Shown in pieces: positions 9,014-18,685 of a stretch of 64,000 nt of DNA (position 1 is its first letter; every line of letters starts with the position of its first letter). The position numbers and the translations under genes were made by a program. The notes beneath the pieces are model-generated. The model did not search any database, was not told where the DNA came from, and saw only the letters and a program-made list of their open reading frames with translations. Origin of the DNA: GCA-002722245 sp038154685 (GTDB taxonomy: Bacteria > Bacteroidota > Bacteroidia > Flavobacteriales_C > GCA-002722245); the NCBI GenBank assembly GCA_038154685.1, contig JAYPYW010000006.1, positions 20,672 to 84,671 on the forward strand. Direction: 5' to 3'.

Positions 9014-9712
9014 CTAAGCATTTACTATTGGCATCGAAAAAGCCCTAAAACATATTGCTAAGGGTGCGATTTCGAGGGTGCAAATATACAAAATTGAATA
9101 AAAATAGGGAAGATTTCCGTGCTTAATTCCTGTAATTACTCCACTAATCCATCTTAAAGCTAGATAAACACTGGCAAGAGAAATAATTGCCCAATAACTA
9201 ATTTCTTTAAATGGCAACGCAAAATAGTAAAGTGCTAATAGAGGTAAAACAAAAACCGAAAAGGCTTTATCTCTTATTCCTACTTTTTTAAAATATAAAC
9301 TAGTTAGTCCCTGTTTTTCGAAAACAAAACCAAGGAAAAATTTTGTTATAAACTTTAATGCGTAACCAACGAAAACAAGACCAATACTAATAAAGAATAA
9401 TTGGGTTTCACTAAAGTTGGCAGTTTCCATTGATAATCTGCTTAATCCAAAATATCCCAATAAACCAAGGGTAAGTAAAAAGAAAACATTAAACCAATTT
9501 CCTGCTTTGCGAACCATGTTTGATTCTTCTCGTTTCTTTTCATTTCCTGGTCGCGTTGATACATTGGCTACCAGTAAATTTTTAATGTATAAACGATAAT
9601 TGAACGCAAGAAAGGCTGCCAAAATAGTTAAAACCAAGAAGTATCCAACAATGTATGGATTAGAGAAATCTTCTCGTATAATACTTCTTTCTATTTCTGT
9701 GTTTACCGGCAT
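9014..9712 (-). CDS. DUF4271 membrane protein
   Basis: 232 residues with about six hydrophobic segments (YFLVLTILAAFLAF, WFNVFFLLTLGLLGYF, LFFISIGLVFVGYALKF, FSVFVLPLLALYYFALPF, YWAIISLASVYLAL, YFYSILYICTLEIAPLA), hence an inner-membrane protein. It matches DUF4271, a Bacteroidota family found next to hemD. Function is unknown. The start ATG overlaps the stop of the preceding gene by one base (TAATG), so it belongs to the same unit. Confidence 0.8.
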   Translation of the reverse strand: MPVNTEIERSIIREDFSNPYIVGYFLVLTILAAFLAFNYRLYIKNLLVANVSTRPGNEKKREESNMVRKAGNWFNVFFLLTLGLLGYFGLSRLSMETANFSETQLFFISIGLVFVGYALKFITKFFLGFVFEKQGLTSLYFKKVGIRDKAFSVFVLPLLALYYFALPFKEISYWAIISLASVYLALRWISGVITGIKHGNLPYFYSILYICTLEIAPLAICFRAFSMPIVNA

Positions 9713-10617
9713 TAAATAGCAAAGAACCTTGATATTGTAAACCCTAATTTAATATCTCCATCCAGCCAAGAATCTACGCCAGCATCTATTAAGTCTTGAT
9801 TGATTAAACCAGCGGAATTAGAAAGGTTTATGTGAAATACGTGTCCTCCAGTTTCTAATTCTATTCCTAAGGAAAGTGGGTGGTAGTATTTAAAATCTCT
9901 CGAATTACTGTTTCTGAATTCTCCAAAGGTGTAATTGTATTCACCAACAATGGCTAGCTTTCTAGTTAATTTACATCTTCCACCAACTCCAACAGCAAAA
10001 AGGTCATTGTTATCCCTAGGCAAAGTTTCATCAGCTTTTTGAACCACTAAATTTTTATGAAGATGGGTAACGTTAATCAAACCTGAAAAATATTCAGTGA
10101 CCTTACTCCCTAACACTAATTGATTGGCAAAATAAAATCTATGTGCTGCTTTAGTTATGTAATTATTAGGATCTTTCTTAGGAGTGTATGCAGCATTGGA
10201 AAGCGCTACTAATGAAAATGGCAATCCGTTTTTCTTTTGCTTTAACAACTTGTATTTGATCAAAAAATCAATATGTTCATTGGTTTTACTTCTTCCTAAA
10301 CCTACCGTGAAATCATCGGTTACTCCATAATCAAAAGAGAACCTGATGTTAGAAGCTTGATCTAAACCAAACAGAGAATGTGCTCCTCCTGCATCTCCTC
10401 CTATGTTTCCAAATCGGTGAGCGATTCTAAAATCTAAAACACCTTTACGCTCCATCTCTGTAGTGTGGGCATTAATTAAATAGGGTGATTTCCAAGTATG
10501 TTTAATTACTTCCCTTTCTGTCGATTCCTCTTCGCTTTCAAGTTGAGCCAATAAATCGTCCTGAGCGTAAATTGCAGTTGAGCATGCTATTAAAGCAAGA
10601 GCCAATAATTTTTTCAT
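9712..10617 (-). CDS. DUF5777 beta-barrel protein
   Basis: 301 residues with a signal peptide ending AIYAQ. The body alternates short amphipathic strands ending in aromatic residues (RFSFDYGVTDDFTVGLGR, HRFYFANQLVLGS, YFSGLINVTHLH) and finishes IKLGFTISRFFAI, so an outer-membrane beta barrel is likely; the sequence fits DUF5777. Function is not established. Coupled by one-base overlaps to yceI upstream and DUF4271 downstream. Confidence 0.78.
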   Translation of the reverse strand: MKKLLALALIACSTAIYAQDDLLAQLESEEESTEREVIKHTWKSPYLINAHTTEMERKGVLDFRIAHRFGNIGGDAGGAHSLFGLDQASNIRFSFDYGVTDDFTVGLGRSKTNEHIDFLIKYKLLKQKKNGLPFSLVALSNAAYTPKKDPNNYITKAAHRFYFANQLVLGSKVTEYFSGLINVTHLHKNLVVQKADETLPRDNNDLFAVGVGGRCKLTRKLAIVGEYNYTFGEFRNSNSRDFKYYHPLSLGIELETGGHVFHINLSNSAGLINQDLIDAGVDSWLDGDIKLGFTISRFFAI

Positions 10618-11165
10618 TATTTCTTAGCAGGTAATTCTTTGTAATCGATGTTGATAGAAACCTCTACAACCTCCGCAATATTTTTAATTTGAATAGAAGG
10701 AATTTTAATACCGTGGTCGGCTACCTTAACAGCAAATTTCGCATTAACCGATACCTTGCCTCCTTTTACGATGATTTCACCTTTGATTTCCCTGTCCTTA
10801 GTAACACCATGAATAGTCAACTGGCCTTTTACAGATACCTCATATTCCCCGTCTGTTTTAACATCAAATTCACCAATAACCTTTCCCTTAAAACTAGCTT
10901 TTGGAAACTTCGCAGATTCCATGTAGTCTTCGTTAAAATGCTCCTGCATCATCGGATTTTTAAACACAAAAGAATTAGGTTTCATAAGGATGGCAATTTC
11001 CTTCGTAGCTGCATTAAAAACAGAATTACTTTTCTTACTTTCAGCGTAAATATCCTCTAATGGAGCATCTGAGAAAAAGCTGATAGTAGAGCTTGAGCTT
11101 CTGTAAGTTTGTGCATTAATTACAAATGCAAATAAAACAAGTAGGGTCGTAAATATTCTTTTCAT
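10617..11165 (-). CDS. YceI-like periplasmic lipocalin
   Basis: 182 residues with signal peptide (LLVLFAFVINAQ). YceI domain: FKNPMMQEHFNEDYMESAKFPKASFKGK, GQLTIHGVTKDREIKGEI, typical of this isoprenoid/amphiphile-binding lipocalin-like fold. Probably periplasmic. First gene of the yceI-DUF5777-DUF4271-hemD unit. A 7-base inverted repeat AAACCGA / TCGGTTT lies just upstream at 11198-11221. Confidence 0.88.
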   Translation of the reverse strand: MKRIFTTLLVLFAFVINAQTYRSSSSTISFFSDAPLEDIYAESKKSNSVFNAATKEIAILMKPNSFVFKNPMMQEHFNEDYMESAKFPKASFKGKVIGEFDVKTDGEYEVSVKGQLTIHGVTKDREIKGEIIVKGGKVSVNAKFAVKVADHGIKIPSIQIKNIAEVVEVSINIDYKELPAKK

Positions 11166-11197
11166 TGAAATAGACTTTGCATGAAATTATTAAAAAT

Positions 11198-11221
11198 AAA
11201 CCGATTATTTCATTTCGGTTT
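11198..11221. promoter_or_regulatory. inverted repeat between yceI and the PAS kinase
   Basis: AAACCGA and TCGGTTT separated by 10 bases, in the divergent intergenic region 32 bases before the yceI ATG. Possible operator; not seen elsewhere in the window. Confidence 0.3.
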
Positions 11222-11325
11222 AAGATTAGTTGTTCCTGCCTTTAAACAATTTCTTTGCCAGATTTAATTATGATGAAGTTTCTCTTTCATTTACAAGGGG
11301 TATTTGTTACTTTTCATATTGGAAA

Positions 11326-14250
11326 ATGAATAAAAGGAATTTAAGTTTTAATCAGTTGTTTGACACTTCTAATGAGGGAGTGATCATCACATGTTCTGAC
11401 TTAGAGGTTTTGTATTTAAACAATGCTGTTACATCAATTATTCCTCACTTGCCAGAATCTCCTGTAAAAGAAAACTTGGTTAAGGTAATTGACTTTAATT
11501 GTGAGCTTGATTTAGAAATAAGCTATGACTTATTTGAGTTAGATCATTTTGTTGATATCACAAAAAAGGCTTTTCACTGGGATGAAGAAGATTTATTTAT
11601 TTTTCGAATTAAATCAAGAGAGAAAGATTCAATAGAGCAAAGGTTATCATTCTTTTTAAAGAATATAGATGACGTTGTTTATTCGGAACGGTTAAATGAA
11701 GAACATGGTGCAAAATTAGGTTTTGTAAATCCTGGGATTAAAAATATTACGGGAGTTGATGCTGAGGAAATGTTGAGTAACAATATGTTTCCACATCATT
11801 TTGCTATTGATGAAGACCGAGAAAGAGTAAACGGTATTTATAACAAAGTAAATACTGATATTCAGCCAGGAAAAGGACAGTTCAGAATCCAAAATCGATT
11901 GAACAATCAGATTGTTTGGGTTGAACTTTCTATTTATCCTCAAGTTTCAGAAACGGGTGTGCATTTTGCCAATTTTGCCATCATTCGAGATATTTCAAGA
12001 GATATTGAAGCTGATCAATTATTAAGGCAAAGTGAGTTGAAACATCGCTTGCTTTTTAGTGAGGCTAATGATGCCATTATGATTTTTAATGGCCTCGAAA
12101 TGGTTGATTGCAACGAGAAAACACTTACCATGTTTGACTCTCCTGGGTTTGTTGAAATTGCTGGTAAACAATTGTACGAATTGATGCCCGAGAAACAACC
12201 TGATGGTGAAGATTCAATATTACAATACCATTACTACATGCAGCAAGCTATTGCTGGGAAATCACAGTTTTTTTATTGGAAACATTCAAAAATAACAGGT
12301 GAGCAATTTGACAGTGAGGTAAGTATAAACAGCTTTACTATTGATGAGGATATATATGTGCAAGTAATCGTTCGAGATATTACGTTAAGAAAGATTGCTG
12401 AAGAGCAGAAAAATCAATCCATTAAGAGTTATTTTGAAATCTTTAACTCTAGTTCCGATTTAATATTCATTGTTAATTCAAGGGGAGATGTAATTGATGT
12501 TAACCAATCTGTTTTGGATACCTATTTGGTTTCCAAACCTGAAATTACTGGAAAACAATTTGAGGAGTTAGGAGATTTACAATTTAACTCAGAAGAAGAC
12601 TCGTTAAAGATTGGCAAAGCTTGGGCTGGAGAGCCCCAAAAGTTTGTTTGGCATTGTAAAATAGCAAATGGGAAAAATATTCCTTTGGACATGGTTTTAC
12701 ATCCTGGAACATACTTTGGAAAAGAAGTAATTATTGCCACAGGAAGAGATATTAGTGAGCGTTTGGCCTATGAAAAAACTTTAATTGAAAGTGAGTCAAG
12801 ATTCCGTACACTTGCTTCTCATGCACCGATTGGTATTTTCCTGACCGATGAAAACGGGAAGGCTCAATATGTAAATGATAAGTTAAAACAGCTTTCTCAT
12901 TTCCATAGTGTAGAGAAGTTTATGGAAAACTGGCTGGAAAGAATCCATCCAGATGATCGTGATCGGGTAAAGCGTCATATTGATATTACTGAAAAAGAAA
13001 ATCAGCAGCAATATGAATATCGTGTTACTCCAATTAACGACAATCAAAGATGGGTTAAAACCCAAGTAAATTTGCTAAAGGACCAAAATGGTGAAATCAT
13101 TGGAAGGGTCGGAACCATCGAAGATATTACGAATAGAATAGAATCTGATCAATTAGCAAAAGAAGCAGAAAACGAAAAGTTAAGAGCGGAATTTGCGGAA
13201 GAAACAACAAGGAGGCTTAAAAAAGAAATTGACGAAAGAATTGCTGCTGAAGAAGAATTAAAATCTGCCAAAGAGTTTAATCAATACATCATTAATTCCT
13301 CTATTGATATGATCATTGCAACCGATTCTGAAGGGATGATTACTGAATTTAATCAGGCTGCCGCAAATGGATTTAGGTACGAGGCGGATACAATGTTTAA
13401 TACCCCAGTTGATCCTCTTTTTGATGATGATGCTGATATGAATATCATATTGGAGCGGGTTTTTAACGATGGGAAATGGAGTGGTGAGGTGAACTGTAGA
13501 AGGGCTGATGGTTCTGTTTTTATTGGATATTTATCGGCTTCTATTTTATTTGGACCTGATCAGCAAGGTATTGGAACAATGGGGGTTTTAAGGGATATTA
13601 CTGAATTAAAAGATGCGGAAATAGAGCTTAAAAATAACATTCATCAAAAAGAAATATTATTAAAGGAGGTTCATCACAGGGTGAAAAATAACCTTCAGGT
13701 GATTAGTTCTATTTTGAATTTACAGACCGGTTACATAGACGATGAGGCTACGTTAGATGTTATAAAGGAATGTCAAGACAGGATTAAGTCGATGGCATTT
13801 ATTCACGAAAGCTTATATCAAAAGGAGGATTTTGCAGCAGTAAATTTTGCGGAGTATTTACAGAACCTTTGTAACAATTTGAAGTATTCATATATGTCTC
13901 CAGATAGAAATATAACGGTCGATTTTGATATTGAAGAGATATCTCTATCTTTAGATTCGGCGATACCTTGTGGACTTATTGTTAACGAATTGGTTTCAAA
14001 CTGCTTTAAATATGCATTTAAAAACCAGTCAACAGGAAGTATTAAGGTCTCGTTAGCCAAAGACAAAAATAACAACAAGCTACTTGTGGTGCATGATTCC
14101 GGTCAAGGATTGCCCCAAGGTTTAAATATTGAAACAAATGATTCTCTAGGTTTACAATTAGTGTGGACTTTAGTAGATCAAATTGATGGAGAAATAAAGT
14201 ATGAATTTGACGCTGGGAGTAAATTCATTATTAACTTTAAAAGAGATTAA
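11326..14250 (+). CDS. multi-PAS sensor histidine kinase (HisKA_2 type)
   Basis: 974 residues from the ATG at 11326, chosen because the first PAS domain begins immediately after it; a TTG at 11230 would add 32 unrelated residues. Six PAS/PAC units in series, each ending in a D-I-(T/S) segment (IIRDISRD, IVRDITLR, ATGRDISERL, GTIEDITNR, GVLRDITELK). The phosphoacceptor region is LLKEVHHRVKNNLQVISSIL (HisKA_2), followed by a HATPase_c domain with NELVSNCFKYAFK and HDSGQGLPQG. No transmembrane helix is evident, so it is likely a cytoplasmic sensor. Partner of the LytTR regulator 8 bases downstream. Confidence 0.93.
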   Translation: MNKRNLSFNQLFDTSNEGVIITCSDLEVLYLNNAVTSIIPHLPESPVKENLVKVIDFNCELDLEISYDLFELDHFVDITKKAFHWDEEDLFIFRIKSREKDSIEQRLSFFLKNIDDVVYSERLNEEHGAKLGFVNPGIKNITGVDAEEMLSNNMFPHHFAIDEDRERVNGIYNKVNTDIQPGKGQFRIQNRLNNQIVWVELSIYPQVSETGVHFANFAIIRDISRDIEADQLLRQSELKHRLLFSEANDAIMIFNGLEMVDCNEKTLTMFDSPGFVEIAGKQLYELMPEKQPDGEDSILQYHYYMQQAIAGKSQFFYWKHSKITGEQFDSEVSINSFTIDEDIYVQVIVRDITLRKIAEEQKNQSIKSYFEIFNSSSDLIFIVNSRGDVIDVNQSVLDTYLVSKPEITGKQFEELGDLQFNSEEDSLKIGKAWAGEPQKFVWHCKIANGKNIPLDMVLHPGTYFGKEVIIATGRDISERLAYEKTLIESESRFRTLASHAPIGIFLTDENGKAQYVNDKLKQLSHFHSVEKFMENWLERIHPDDRDRVKRHIDITEKENQQQYEYRVTPINDNQRWVKTQVNLLKDQNGEIIGRVGTIEDITNRIESDQLAKEAENEKLRAEFAEETTRRLKKEIDERIAAEEELKSAKEFNQYIINSSIDMIIATDSEGMITEFNQAAANGFRYEADTMFNTPVDPLFDDDADMNIILERVFNDGKWSGEVNCRRADGSVFIGYLSASILFGPDQQGIGTMGVLRDITELKDAEIELKNNIHQKEILLKEVHHRVKNNLQVISSILNLQTGYIDDEATLDVIKECQDRIKSMAFIHESLYQKEDFAAVNFAEYLQNLCNNLKYSYMSPDRNITVDFDIEEISLSLDSAIPCGLIVNELVSNCFKYAFKNQSTGSIKVSLAKDKNNNKLLVVHDSGQGLPQGLNIETNDSLGLQLVWTLVDQIDGEIKYEFDAGSKFIINFKRD

Positions 14251-14258
14251 TCATAGAT

Positions 14259-15023
14259 ATGGCAAATACGAAGGTATTTATACTTGAAGACGAAAACATT
14301 GTAGCTAAGGATATCCAACAAAGTTTGAAAAAACTAGGTTATGAGGTAGTTGGAATGGCTTCTTCAGGAGAAAAGGTAAAAGAGCTTTTGTCCGATGGCG
14401 TTAAGCCGGATATCTTTTTAATGGATATCATGATTAAAGGAGATATGACAGGGATTGAGGTGGCTGAATTCGTTAAGGAGAATTACAACCTTCCGGTAAT
14501 ATTCTTAACTGCTTATGCAGATGAGAATACGCTTTCAAAGGCAAAGATTACTGAGCCTTATGGTTATATACTGAAACCTTTTAAGGAAATCGATCTACAT
14601 ACAACAATTGAGATGGCTTTGTATAAACATCAGAAAACAGCTGAAATGAAAAAAGAGCTGGATGTTTATTCTACTTTGGCTAGTGAGTCTCAAAATGGTA
14701 AGAACTACATCTTTGTAAAAAATAAGAGTAGATTAATTAAAATTAGCGTTGAGGACTTGTTTTATGTAGAGGCTTTAAAAGATTACGTTAACTTTCATTC
14801 TCGTCATGGAAAGTATACCATACATAGTACAATGAAGGATGTAGAATCAAAATTGCCTAATCAATACTTCGCAAGAGTCCATCGTTCATTTATTGTGAAT
14901 TTAGATAAGATACTTTCGATTGAACACGTAAATGGAAGATTACAAATTGAAGGGGTTGAAAAGTCAGTTCCGATAGGAGGATCTTATAAAGATGATCTAC
15001 TCGCGAAATTCAACTTATTATAA
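14259..15023 (+). CDS. LytTR-family response regulator
   Basis: 254 residues. N-terminal receiver domain: acidic pocket EDEN, phosphoacceptor in DIFLMDIMIKGDMTG, T in FLTAYAD and K in YILKPFK. C-terminal LytTR DNA-binding domain from about 150 (VEDLFYVEALKDYVNFHS, FARVHRSFIVNLDKI). It follows the PAS kinase by 8 bases, so the two form a two-component pair. HisKA_2 kinase plus LytTR output is an unusual-looking but recurrent Bacteroidota combination. Confidence 0.95.
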   Translation: MANTKVFILEDENIVAKDIQQSLKKLGYEVVGMASSGEKVKELLSDGVKPDIFLMDIMIKGDMTGIEVAEFVKENYNLPVIFLTAYADENTLSKAKITEPYGYILKPFKEIDLHTTIEMALYKHQKTAEMKKELDVYSTLASESQNGKNYIFVKNKSRLIKISVEDLFYVEALKDYVNFHSRHGKYTIHSTMKDVESKLPNQYFARVHRSFIVNLDKILSIEHVNGRLQIEGVEKSVPIGGSYKDDLLAKFNLL

Positions 15024-15028
15024 TATTT

Positions 15029-15056
15029 AAAGCCCTGATTTTTTGGGGCTTTTTTA
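15029..15056. terminator. bidirectional terminator between convergent genes
   Basis: AAGCCC / GGGCTT stem with a long T-rich loop and T tail; separates the LytTR gene from the convergent kinase. Confidence 0.75.
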
Positions 15057-16304
15057 TTCCTTAAAGTCAATAATAAATTTAGATCCTTCTTTTCCGTCTG
15101 ATTCTATAGAAATTTTTGCATCATTATTTTCAACCAATTTCTTTACTATTGCTAGGCCTACGCCTGTTGTATTTTCATTAGCCTTTTTGCCTGCCGTATT
15201 GAAAAGTTCAAAAAGCTTTTCATGATAAGCAGGGTCAATACCAGAACCATTATCCTCTATTGATATAGAAGTTTGATTACCTTTTATTTTTATCCAGCCG
15301 TTTGCTTTATCATGATATTTAATGGCGTTACTAATAAGGTTGTTTAAGATTTGTTCAAACTGAATTTCGTTAAACAAAATTGGATGGTTTGTTAGCTGGC
15401 ATTCAATTTTAATACCTGAAGGATTATCAATTGATGAAATTACGTTGCTAATTATTTCTTCAGGGTTTAATAGATGTTTTTCTAATTTGCTATTGGCCCT
15501 CGAATAAGATAAAATTCCATTAATAAGGACTTGCATATTCAACGCTCGTTCTTTAAGTTTCCCAATCAAAACCGCCATTTCTTTGTCCATATTGGGGAAA
15601 TCTTCCTCAATCATGTCGGCTAATGAATTAATACCTCTTAATGGAGCCTTTAAATCATGAGAAACGATATATGCAAGTTGCTCTAATTCATTATTAGAGT
15701 TTTCCAGTGCTATTTTTTGTTTCTGAATTATTTTAATATGACTATCGCTTTGATTTGTAAAAATGTAGAACATTGACATTGCGGTAAGTAATGTCATGAT
15801 ATCATGTACTCTTCCTAAAATGGAAATTAAACCTGGATCAATTTCAATAATAGGAGGATATGCAGCAACCATGATTTCCTGAAAAGCCCAAACGGGAATT
15901 CCAGCCCCAACCAATATCCATTTTTTCCAACCTATTTCATCATCAAAGAATAAAAGCGCCATTCCCACACCCGGGACCAAAAAATACCTGTAATTAAGGT
16001 CTGGCCCAAAAAGAATTGGCAGAAATGCAATAACTAAATAGGAGGCAATTAAATACAGTAGACGCGACTGTATGTGTTTACCTTTTTTATTTAAAATTAG
16101 AATCGAAATAAAAATGACGTTAATTCCAATGAAAAAGGATTTATGAAGAATAAAATCAAGATAGAAAAATGAAAGAATAGTTAATGAGGCTCCAATTAAA
16201 AGACTATTAAGCGTCATTAAGTTTACTACTCGTAAACGCCTTTTTAATCCAAGAGGCATTCCTTCTTTTATTCCAATATCTGTTATTGACTTTAAAAAAC
16301 TCAT
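15054..16304 (-). CDS. membrane sensor histidine kinase
   Basis: 416 residues. The first 190 residues hold about six hydrophobic helices (LLIGASLTILSFFYL, SFFIGINVIFISILIL, LLYLIASYLVIAFLPILF and others), a 7TM-like input module without large periplasmic loop. A short coiled stretch leads to HisKA, phosphoacceptor in LAYIVSHDLKAPLRGI, then HATPase_c with NNLISNAIKYH, DNGSGIDPAYHEKLFELF and TGVGLAIVKKLVE. Orphan kinase: no response regulator directly beside it in the same orientation, though the convergent LytTR gene is adjacent. Confidence 0.93.
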   Translation of the reverse strand: MSFLKSITDIGIKEGMPLGLKRRLRVVNLMTLNSLLIGASLTILSFFYLDFILHKSFFIGINVIFISILILNKKGKHIQSRLLYLIASYLVIAFLPILFGPDLNYRYFLVPGVGMALLFFDDEIGWKKWILVGAGIPVWAFQEIMVAAYPPIIEIDPGLISILGRVHDIMTLLTAMSMFYIFTNQSDSHIKIIQKQKIALENSNNELEQLAYIVSHDLKAPLRGINSLADMIEEDFPNMDKEMAVLIGKLKERALNMQVLINGILSYSRANSKLEKHLLNPEEIISNVISSIDNPSGIKIECQLTNHPILFNEIQFEQILNNLISNAIKYHDKANGWIKIKGNQTSISIEDNGSGIDPAYHEKLFELFNTAGKKANENTTGVGLAIVKKLVENNDAKISIESDGKEGSKFIIDFKE

Positions 16305-16396
16305 AAGAGGTCAAAGTAATACGAGAGAAAAGAGGAAATGTTTAGTATATTGTAGCTTTACTAATTATATAGGTATTAAGTAGTTTTTTAGACAAC

Positions 16397-16419
16397 GTCA
16401 TTGCGAGGAACGAAATCCT
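16397..16419. repeat. dispersed repeat fragment, family B
   Basis: GTCATTGCGAGGAACGAAATCC, a partial copy of the element seen complete at 27874-27971 and half at 32645-32679. Confidence 0.6.
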
Positions 16420-16433
16420 TGTAATTAACACAT

Positions 16434-16459
16434 AAAAAAAGCGACCCTAAGGTCGCTTT
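16434..16459 (-). terminator. terminator of the thr operon
   Basis: Minus strand AAAGCGACC-TTAG-GGTCGCTTTTTTT, directly after the thrC stop. Strong stem and U-tract. Confidence 0.9.
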
Positions 16460-16463
16460 CTAA

Positions 16464-17756
16464 TTAAGCTCTCGCTAATAAATATTGTTTGAGTTCTTGG
16501 AAATCTGGCTTGATTAAAGTAGCCACTTTCTCTCTTCTCATGTATTCCTGTAATCTTTCAGGAATTTCAACTTTCTGGCCGATTACTGGCTCAACTACAT
16601 CACCAAACTTAGCAGGGTGGGCTGTTTCAAGTACAATACCTTGAACGTCGTGGTCTTTTTGGTATTCTTTTAAAGCCATGTAGCCAATTACTCCATGAGG
16701 CTCCATTAAGTAACCAGTTCTTTCGATAACGTCTTTCATTCCAGCTTTAGTTTCTTCATCGCTGAATCCGTAGCCAACCATGTTTTCTTTAACTTTTTCC
16801 CAGTCTCCTCCATGTAATTCAAGGATTCTAACAAAGTTGGATGGATCACCAATATCCATTGCGTTAGAAATAGTTGGGATAGATGGGCGAGCAGTGTAAA
16901 CACCAGTCTTTAAATATTCTGGAACTACATCGTTTGCGTTAGTTGCTCCGATGAATCTATCGATTGGAAGCCCCATTCTTTTTGCAAACATACCAGCAGT
17001 TAAGTTTCCAAAGTTTCCTGATGGACAAGAATAAACAACTGGTTTAGTTTTATCTTCTAATTGCTCATATGAACCAAAGTAGTAGAATGATTGTGGTAAG
17101 AAACGTGCAACGTTAATTGAGTTAGCAGATGATAATTTCATTGCAGCCCTCAATTCAGGATCGTTGAATGCTTTCTTAACCATAGCCTGACAATCATCAA
17201 ATGAACCTTCAACTTCTAAAGTCGAAATATTCTGACCCATTGTAGTCAATTGCTGCTCCTGGATTTTTGAAACCAATCCTTTTGGATAAAGAATTACAAC
17301 ATCAATTCCTTCAACACCTAAGAATCCAGATGCAACTGCCGATCCAGTATCTCCAGAAGTAGCAACTAGGATTGTTACCTTTTCTCCTGATTCTTTAACG
17401 AAGTGAGATAAACATCTTCCTAAAAAACGACCACCTACATCTTTAAACGCACAAGTTGGACCATGCCATAATTCTAATGAATAAACATCCTTTTCAACCT
17501 CAACTATTGGTAAAGGGAAGTTTACTGTTTCAGAAACAATTCTTTCTAAGTCTGCATCAGGAATTTCTCCATCAACAAATCTTTTAGCTACTTCAAATCC
17601 TAATTCTTCGATTGGCGCTCCAGAACCAATTAACCCTTCTGGTAACTTATCGATTCTTTCAGGGAAATATAAACCTCCATCAGGGGCCAAACCTCTAACA
17701 ACGGCATCTCTAAATGAAACTTCTTCTGATTGTTTTCTTGTACTATAGTACTTCAT
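16464..17756 (-). CDS. thrC: threonine synthase
   Basis: 430 residues. PLP enzyme converting O-phosphohomoserine to threonine. N-terminal MKYYSTRKQSEEVSFRDAV, PLP-lysine motif LWHGPTCAFKDVGGRFLGR, SGDTGSAVASGF, SCPSGNFGNLTAG for phosphate binding. Length and the YYST-type N-terminus fit the bacterial/fungal class of ThrC. Last gene of thrA-thrB-thrC; the thrB stop overlaps or abuts its ATG at 17756. Confidence 0.97.
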   Translation of the reverse strand: MKYYSTRKQSEEVSFRDAVVRGLAPDGGLYFPERIDKLPEGLIGSGAPIEELGFEVAKRFVDGEIPDADLERIVSETVNFPLPIVEVEKDVYSLELWHGPTCAFKDVGGRFLGRCLSHFVKESGEKVTILVATSGDTGSAVASGFLGVEGIDVVILYPKGLVSKIQEQQLTTMGQNISTLEVEGSFDDCQAMVKKAFNDPELRAAMKLSSANSINVARFLPQSFYYFGSYEQLEDKTKPVVYSCPSGNFGNLTAGMFAKRMGLPIDRFIGATNANDVVPEYLKTGVYTARPSIPTISNAMDIGDPSNFVRILELHGGDWEKVKENMVGYGFSDEETKAGMKDVIERTGYLMEPHGVIGYMALKEYQKDHDVQGIVLETAHPAKFGDVVEPVIGQKVEIPERLQEYMRREKVATLIKPDFQELKQYLLARA

Positions 17757-18682
17757 TATCCTATAATTTTCGCTCCTTCAGAATTAACTTTAGAAACGTG
17801 AATTTCGAAATCAACGCCAAACTGAGTGTAAACCTCAGCCATAGCTTCTTTTACTTTGTTTGCTGTCTCTTCTCCTTTTGATAAACCGAAGATTGACGGT
17901 CCAGAACCAGAAATCGAACATCCTAAAGCACCAGCTTCAAGAGTAGCTTTCTTTACTTTCTCGTATCCAGGAATTAAGATTGATCTGATTGGCTCAATAA
18001 CAACATCCACTAATGAACGACCAATTAAATCGTAATCTTCAGAGTATAATCCAGCAATTAATCCTCCAACGTTACCCCATTGAGTAATCGCTTTAGAAAG
18101 ATCAATCCCTCCTTTTAAAACTCTTCGAGCATCTCTAGTTTTTACCTCCAATTGAGGATGAATTACAGTCGCCCAAAGTTCTTTTGGAGATTCAATTTTT
18201 ATAACATCTAAAGGCTCGTATGATCTTACTAAAGTGAATCCTCCACAAATTGAAGGCGCAACGTTATCAGCATGAGCAACACCAGTTGCACATCTCTCAC
18301 CTTCCATTGCGAATTCAACTAATTCTTTTCTTGTGAATGGATTTCCTAAAAGCTCATTTGCAGCAACAACCGCTGCAGCTGAACTAGCAGCCGAGCTACC
18401 AATCCCACTTCCAGGTTTAACACCTTTAGTTAATTCAATTTCGAAACCTTGATTAGAACCTAGTTTATCTAGTAATGCTTGAACGGCAACTCCTGCAACA
18501 TTCTTATCAGTATCAAGTGGAAGATTTTCTGCATTATGACAAGCTGTAATGACAACTTTGTTATTATCAGTCTTTGTTACCACAGCCTCATCACCTGGGT
18601 AATCTAAAGCCAAACCTAATACATCAAACCCACAAGCTACGTTTGCAATTGTTGCTGGGGCAAATACTTTTACTTGATCCAT
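17756..18682 (-). CDS. thrB: homoserine kinase
   Basis: 308 residues, GHMP kinase. Phosphorylates homoserine. ATP loop PGSGIGSSAASSAAAVVAAN, N-terminal KVFAPATIANVACGFDVLG, C-terminal GCSISGSGPSIFGL. Middle gene of the thr operon; 3 bases separate it from thrA and its end meets the thrC start at 17756. Confidence 0.97.
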   Translation of the reverse strand: MDQVKVFAPATIANVACGFDVLGLALDYPGDEAVVTKTDNNKVVITACHNAENLPLDTDKNVAGVAVQALLDKLGSNQGFEIELTKGVKPGSGIGSSAASSAAAVVAANELLGNPFTRKELVEFAMEGERCATGVAHADNVAPSICGGFTLVRSYEPLDVIKIESPKELWATVIHPQLEVKTRDARRVLKGGIDLSKAITQWGNVGGLIAGLYSEDYDLIGRSLVDVVIEPIRSILIPGYEKVKKATLEAGALGCSISGSGPSIFGLSKGEETANKVKEAMAEVYTQFGVDFEIHVSKVNSEGAKIIG

Positions 18683-18685
18683 GTT

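Noticed and set aside
11230..11325. Extension of the PAS kinase to the TTG at 11230
   Set aside because: The added 32 residues show no domain; the first PAS domain starts right after the ATG at 11326.
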